A DNA stretch of 64,000 bases from Roseinatronobacter monicus (GTDB lineage: Bacteria > Pseudomonadota > Alphaproteobacteria > Rhodobacterales > Rhodobacteraceae), in assembly GCF_006716865.1 (NCBI RefSeq), contig NZ_VFPT01000001.1:330001-394000 (forward strand), in the 5' to 3' direction. Position 1 is the stretch's first letter, and every line of letters begins with the position of its first letter. The position numbers were made by a program, and so were the translations under genes. Positions 60,192 to 64,000 of the stretch are shown in pieces. The notes beneath the pieces were generated by a model. The model was given only the letters and a program-made list of their open reading frames with translations, searched no databases and had not been told where the DNA came from.

Positions 60192-61192
60192 CCCTCGACA
60201 TCCCGAACCTAAAGGATTTCGACAAGCGCCTGCGCGAAGAAGCCCATGAGGAGCCGTCACTCGAAGTGCCGCAGAGTGAGCCTACGAAACACACCCAGAT
60301 CATTGCGATCTATGGCAAAGGCGGCATCGGCAAAAGCTTCACGCTGGCCAATCTGTCGTGCATGATGGCGGAAATGGGCAAGCGCGTGCTGCTGATCGGG
60401 TGCGATCCGAAATCCGACACGACCAGCCTGCTGTTCGCAGGCAAGGCCTGCCCGACCATCATCGAGACCTCGACCCGCAAAAAGCTGGCTGGCGAAGAAG
60501 TGGCGATTGGCGATGTCTGCTACAAGCGCAACGGCGTTTTTGCGATGGAACTGGGCGGCCCGGAAGTCGGGCGCGGTTGCGGCGGGCGCGGGATTATCCA
60601 CGGGTTCGAACTGCTGGAAAAACTCGGCTTCCACGACTGGGATTTCGACTATGTGCTCTTGGATTTCTTGGGCGACGTGGTCTGCGGCGGCTTCGGCCTG
60701 CCGATTGCGCGCGACATGGCGCAGAAGGTGATCCTTGTCGCCTCGAACGACCTTCAGTCGCTGTATGTGGCGAACAATGTCTGCTCGGCGGTTGAATATT
60801 TCCGCAAGATGGGGGGCAATGTCGGTGTGGCCGGGCTGGTCATTAACAAGGATGACGGCACGGGCGAGGCGCAGGCCTTCGCCAATTCCGTTCAGATCCC
60901 GGTGCTGGCCACGATCCCGGCAAATGATGATCTGCGCAAGAAATCCGCGAATTACCAGATTGTCGGCACGGCTGACAGCCAATGGGGCTCTCTGTTTGCC
61001 GGACTGGCCGATGCCGTGGGCATTGCGCCCCCCGTGCGCCCTGAACCCCTGACGCAAGATGGTTTGCTGGCGCTGTTCGACAGCAAGGATACCGGCGGCG
61101 ATGTCGTGCTGGAACCTGCAACCGATGCGGATATGCGCGGCAAGAATGCGGTTGTGAAGGCGTCGCTGGAAGTGGTGTATGACGATGCCTGA
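60188..61192 (+). CDS. bchX: Chlorophyllide a reductase iron protein
   Basis: NifH/BchL-like ATPase donating electrons to BchY-BchZ for C7=C8 reduction of ring B. 334 residues, P-loop [14 protein letters not shown], cluster cysteines in GRGCGGRGI and [12 protein letters not shown], and [11 protein letters not shown]. An N-terminal charged extension ([17 protein letters not shown]) precedes the core. Second gene of bchCXYZ. Confidence 0.96.
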   Translation: MTLDIPNLKDFDKRLREEAHEEPSLEVPQSEPTKHTQIIAIYGKGGIGKSFTLANLSCMMAEMGKRVLLIGCDPKSDTTSLLFAGKACPTIIETSTRKKLAGEEVAIGDVCYKRNGVFAMELGGPEVGRGCGGRGIIHGFELLEKLGFHDWDFDYVLLDFLGDVVCGGFGLPIARDMAQKVILVASNDLQSLYVANNVCSAVEYFRKMGGNVGVAGLVINKDDGTGEAQAFANSVQIPVLATIPANDDLRKKSANYQIVGTADSQWGSLFAGLADAVGIAPPVRPEPLTQDGLLALFDSKDTGGDVVLEPATDADMRGKNAVVKASLEVVYDDA

Positions 61193-62840
61193 GGATTTTG
61201 GACCAGAGAAAAAGGGGGGCCAGCCCCCCGTCGGCTCCGCCTCCTCCCCCCGGAGTATTTCGGGCAAGAAAATGGGCGCAGAGGTCAGCTATGATGCCGC
61301 TGCCGACACCCCGATCGAGGTTTTGACTTCATCCGAGGCCGCGCCAGAGGCACCGGTGCAAGCGGATGGCATGGGCTGCCACGCCCCGTCTGAAAAGATG
61401 GAGGCCGCCGCGCGCGCCGCTGGCAATGGTGAAATTCTGGACCAGTTCGCCAAGGACTACCCGCGCGGGCCGCATGACAAGCCCGAATCCATGTGCCCGG
61501 CCTTTGGGTCGTTGCGGGTGGGGCTGCGGATGCGCCGGGTGGCCACTGTGCTGAGCGGGTCTGCCTGTTGCGTTTATGGCCTGACCTTCGTGAGCCATTT
61601 CTACGGGGCGCGCCGCTCGGTCGGCTATGTGCCGTTCAATTCGGAATCGCTGGTCACAGGCAAGCTGTTCGAGGATATCCGCGACGGTGTGCATGAGATG
61701 GCAGACCCTGACCGCTATGACGCGATTGTGGTGACGAACCTGTGTGTGCCCACAGCCAGCGGCGTGCCGCTGCGGCTGTTGCCCAAGGAAATTAACGGCG
61801 TGCGGATCATTGGCATTGATGTGCCGGGATTCGGTGTGCCGACCCATGCCGAGGCCAAGGATGTGCTGGCTGGCGCGATGCTGAATTATGCCCGTCAGGA
61901 AGCGATGGCGGGGCCGGTTCCTGCACCCGAAGCGGGCCGAGAGGATCGCCCGACCGTCACCCTGCTGGGCGAGATGTTCCCCGCAGACCCGATGATTATC
62001 GGCGCGATGCTGGCCCCTATGGGACTGGCCGCAGGACCGGTTGTGCCCTGCCGCGAATGGCGCGAAATGTATGCCGCGCTGGATTGCGGCGCGGTTGCGG
62101 CGATCCATCCGTTTTATTCAAGCGCTGTGCGCGAGTTCGAGGCCGCAGGCCGACCCGTCATCGGCTCTGCCCCAGTGGGGGTTGAGGGCACGCATGATTG
62201 GCTGGCCGCGATTGGCCAGACCTTCAATGTGGCCCCGACGCAGATTGCCGCCGCGCAGAATGCCTTTGTGCCTGCGGTGAAAGCGGCGTTGGCCAAGGCG
62301 CCGATCACGGGGCGGATCACGCTGTCGGGCTATGAAGGCTCGGAACTTCTGGTCGCGCGTCTGCTGATCGAAAGTGGCGCAGATGTCGCCTATGTCGGCA
62401 CGGCTTGTGCGGCATCAAAGTGGTCGGCGGCGGATAAGGACTGGCTGGAAGCGCGCGGCGTTGTTGTGAAATTCCGTGCCTCCCTGGCCGATGATCTGGC
62501 CGCAGCGGATGGGTTGGACCCCGATCTGGTGATCGGCACCACGCCTGTTGTGCAACATGCCAAGCAGCGCGGCACGCCGTCACTCTATTTCACCAACCTG
62601 ATTTCCGCGCGCCCCTTGATGGGGCCAGCCGGTGCGGGGTCTTTGGGCGAGGTGGTCAATGCCGCCATCGCAGGCAAAGAGCGCATGGACAAGATGCGCG
62701 ACTTCTTCGAGGGCGTAGGGACTGACGACACAGCCGGTATCTGGGAAGGGTCGCCCAATCTTCGCCCCGATTTCCGCGAAGCGCATCAGAAGAAACTCGA
62801 CAAAGCCGCACGTGCGGCGCGCGCGCAGGAGATGATCTGA
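61179..62840 (+). CDS. bchY: Chlorophyllide a reductase subunit Y
   Basis: NifD-like catalytic subunit. The conserved body begins at GMGCH and includes [39 protein letters not shown] and [18 protein letters not shown] with cluster cysteines. Two starts are possible. ATG 61179 overlaps bchX by 14 bases and has GGAAG six bases upstream, giving 553 residues. ATG 61272 gives 522, nearer the family length, but has no ribosome site and is the ATG that ends repeat copy D. With the first start, codons 12-32 are encoded by the repeat. Confidence 0.93.
   Translation: MTMPEDFGPEKKGGQPPVGSASSPRSISGKKMGAEVSYDAAADTPIEVLTSSEAAPEAPVQADGMGCHAPSEKMEAAARAAGNGEILDQFAKDYPRGPHDKPESMCPAFGSLRVGLRMRRVATVLSGSACCVYGLTFVSHFYGARRSVGYVPFNSESLVTGKLFEDIRDGVHEMADPDRYDAIVVTNLCVPTASGVPLRLLPKEINGVRIIGIDVPGFGVPTHAEAKDVLAGAMLNYARQEAMAGPVPAPEAGREDRPTVTLLGEMFPADPMIIGAMLAPMGLAAGPVVPCREWREMYAALDCGAVAAIHPFYSSAVREFEAAGRPVIGSAPVGVEGTHDWLAAIGQTFNVAPTQIAAAQNAFVPAVKAALAKAPITGRITLSGYEGSELLVARLLIESGADVAYVGTACAASKWSAADKDWLEARGVVVKFRASLADDLAAADGLDPDLVIGTTPVVQHAKQRGTPSLYFTNLISARPLMGPAGAGSLGEVVNAAIAGKERMDKMRDFFEGVGTDDTAGIWEGSPNLRPDFREAHQKKLDKAARAARAQEMI
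61214..61274 (+). repeat. Intergenic repeat copy D
   Basis: A G6CCAGC6 hairpin (61214-61229), a C-rich spacer, then CCGGAGTATTTCGGGCAAGA and AAATG. Same two-part structure as copy C before bchL. Located at the bchX-bchY junction, possibly translated as part of bchY. Confidence 0.65.
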
Positions 62841-64000
62841 TGCTTGTGCAAGATCATGATCGCGCGGGCGGCTATTGGGGGGCAGTCTATGCCTTCTGCG
62901 CCGTCAAGGGTCTGCAAGTGGTGATTGACGGCCCTGTGGGCTGCGAGAACCTGCCGGTTACGTCGGTGCTGCACTATACTGATGCACTGCCACCGCATGA
63001 ATTGCCCATCGTTGTCACCGGACTGGGTGAGGAAGAGATGTCCTCGGGGACCGAGGAATCGATGGCACGCGCGTGGAAAGTGCTGGACCCGGCCCTGCCT
63101 GCTGTCGTTGTCACAGGGTCCATCGCCGAGATGATCGGCGGCGGTGTGACGCCCCAAGGCACGAATATCCAGCGCTTTTTGCCGCGCACCATTGATGAAG
63201 ATCAGTGGCAGGCCGCCGACCGCGCCATGACATGGATTTTCACTGAATACGGCATGACCAAGGGTCGTATGCCGCCCGAGAAAAAGCGCCCCGAGGGTTC
63301 GGCCCCGCGCGTCAATATTCTGGGGCCGATGTATGGCACATTCAACATGCCCTCTGATCTGGCCGAAATTCGGCGTCTGGTCGAGGGGATCGGCGCCGAG
63401 GTCAATATGGTCATGCCGCTGGGCGCCCATCTGGCCGAGATGCGCAATCTGGTGAATGCCGACGCGAATATCGTGATGTACCGCGAATTCGGGCGCGGCC
63501 TCGCGGAATGCCTGGGCAAACCTTATCTGCAAGCCCCCATCGGCATGGACTCCACAACCCGCTTCCTGCGCCAGTTGGGCGACATGCTGGGGCTGGACGT
63601 AGAGCCCTTCATCACCCGCGAGAAGCATTCGACCCTGAAGCCGATGTGGGATTTGTGGCGCTCGGTCACGCAGGATTTCTATGCAACGGCCAGCTTCGCC
63701 GTGGTGGCCAGCGAGACATATGCGCGTGGCATCCGCAATTATCTGGAAAATGATCTGGGCATGCCCTGCGCCTTTGCGGTGGCCCGCACACGCGGGCAGA
63801 AGACCGACAATGACCGTGTGCGCGACTTGCTGGCCCAGAAACGGCCGCTGATCGTGTTCGGGTCGATCAACGAGAAAATGTATCTGGCCGAGTTGAAGGC
63901 CGGGCATGGGCCTGCGCCTGCCTTTATTCCGGCCAGTTTTCCGGGGGCAGCCATCCGGCGCCATACCGGCACGCCAATGATGGGCTATGCCGGGGCCACC
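62841..64000 (+). CDS. bchZ: Chlorophyllide a reductase subunit Z, 3' partial
   Basis: NifK-like partner of BchY. Starts [19 protein letters not shown] right after the bchY stop (TGATG). 386 codons are present before the window ends. Recognisable: [19 protein letters not shown] with a cluster cysteine, [37 protein letters not shown] and [16 protein letters not shown]. The remainder and the expected puf operon lie outside. Confidence 0.95.

Overview
The window carries most of a photosynthesis gene cluster (PGC) of an aerobic or facultative anoxygenic phototroph in the Rhodobacteraceae (Alphaproteobacteria). The gene order matches the Rhodobacter/Roseobacter type: puhE-acsF-(small gene)-puhCBA-lhaA-bchMLHBNF, then ppaA-ppsR-bchEJ-bchG-(pucC-like)-bchP-idi, then tspO-crtBI, crtA-bchIDO, crtCD, crtEF and bchCXYZ. 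The complete spheroidene-type carotenoid set (crtA, B, C, D, E, F, I), both Mg-protoporphyrin ester cyclases (oxygen-dependent AcsF and oxygen-independent BchE), an alphaproteobacterial LexA box before uvrA and the high GC content all support this. A very acidic, lysine-free cytochrome c2 hints at a saline or alkaline lineage (Rhodobaca/Roseinatronobacter-like). That is an inference only.

Layout. 1-5.3 kb: the end of a polyprenyl-phosphate sugar-phosphate transferase, then kdsD-kdsB-kdsA (CMP-Kdo supply), a 60-codon gene and leuB. 5.3-21.4 kb: housekeeping genes, namely monomeric icd, a bactofilin/M23 peptidase pair, a DUF455 ferritin-like protein, a Bcp peroxiredoxin, queA, an MFS transporter, a DUF924 protein, lpdA, uvrA and a fadJ-like beta-oxidation enzyme. 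21.6-37.7 kb, all on the minus strand: cytochrome c2, hemA and the puh/bch superoperon, read from bchF toward cytochrome c2. 38.0-47.0 kb, plus strand: the regulators ppaA and ppsR, then bchE, bchJ, bchG, a PucC-family gene, bchP and idi, with one small antisense PepSY gene between bchJ and bchG. 47.0-50.2 kb, minus: crtI-crtB-tspO. 50.3-54.6 kb, plus: crtA-bchI-bchD-bchO. 54.6-57.0 kb, minus: crtD-crtC. 57.1-64.0 kb, plus: crtE-crtF, then bchC-bchX-bchY-bchZ, with bchZ cut by the window end. The puf operon is expected just beyond.

How it works together. HemA makes 5-aminolevulinate. BchHID inserts Mg, BchM methylates, AcsF or BchE closes ring E, BchLNB and BchXYZ reduce rings D and B, BchF and BchC build the 3-acetyl group, BchG adds the prenyl tail and BchP reduces it. 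Idi and CrtE supply isoprenoids, and CrtB, I, C, D, F and A make spheroidene/spheroidenone. PuhA, B, C, E and LhaA build the reaction centre and LH1. Regulation is readable in the DNA: TGT-N12-ACA palindromes (PpsR/CrtJ sites) occur in every PGC promoter region that separates divergent or successive transcription units (bchF/ppaA, bchE, bchG, crtI/crtA, crtD/crtE, bchC). An FnrL-like site sits before bchE. The PpsR encoded here has only two cysteines and appears to lack the first of the pair implicated in disulfide redox sensing.

Other features worth attention are a probable CTG start for bchD, a small intergenic repeat found four times (three of them at bch gene junctions), a triple hairpin between crtB and tspO, and the PepSY gene sharing a control region with bchG. 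I did not find tRNA or rRNA genes, CRISPR arrays, insertion sequences or prophage genes.
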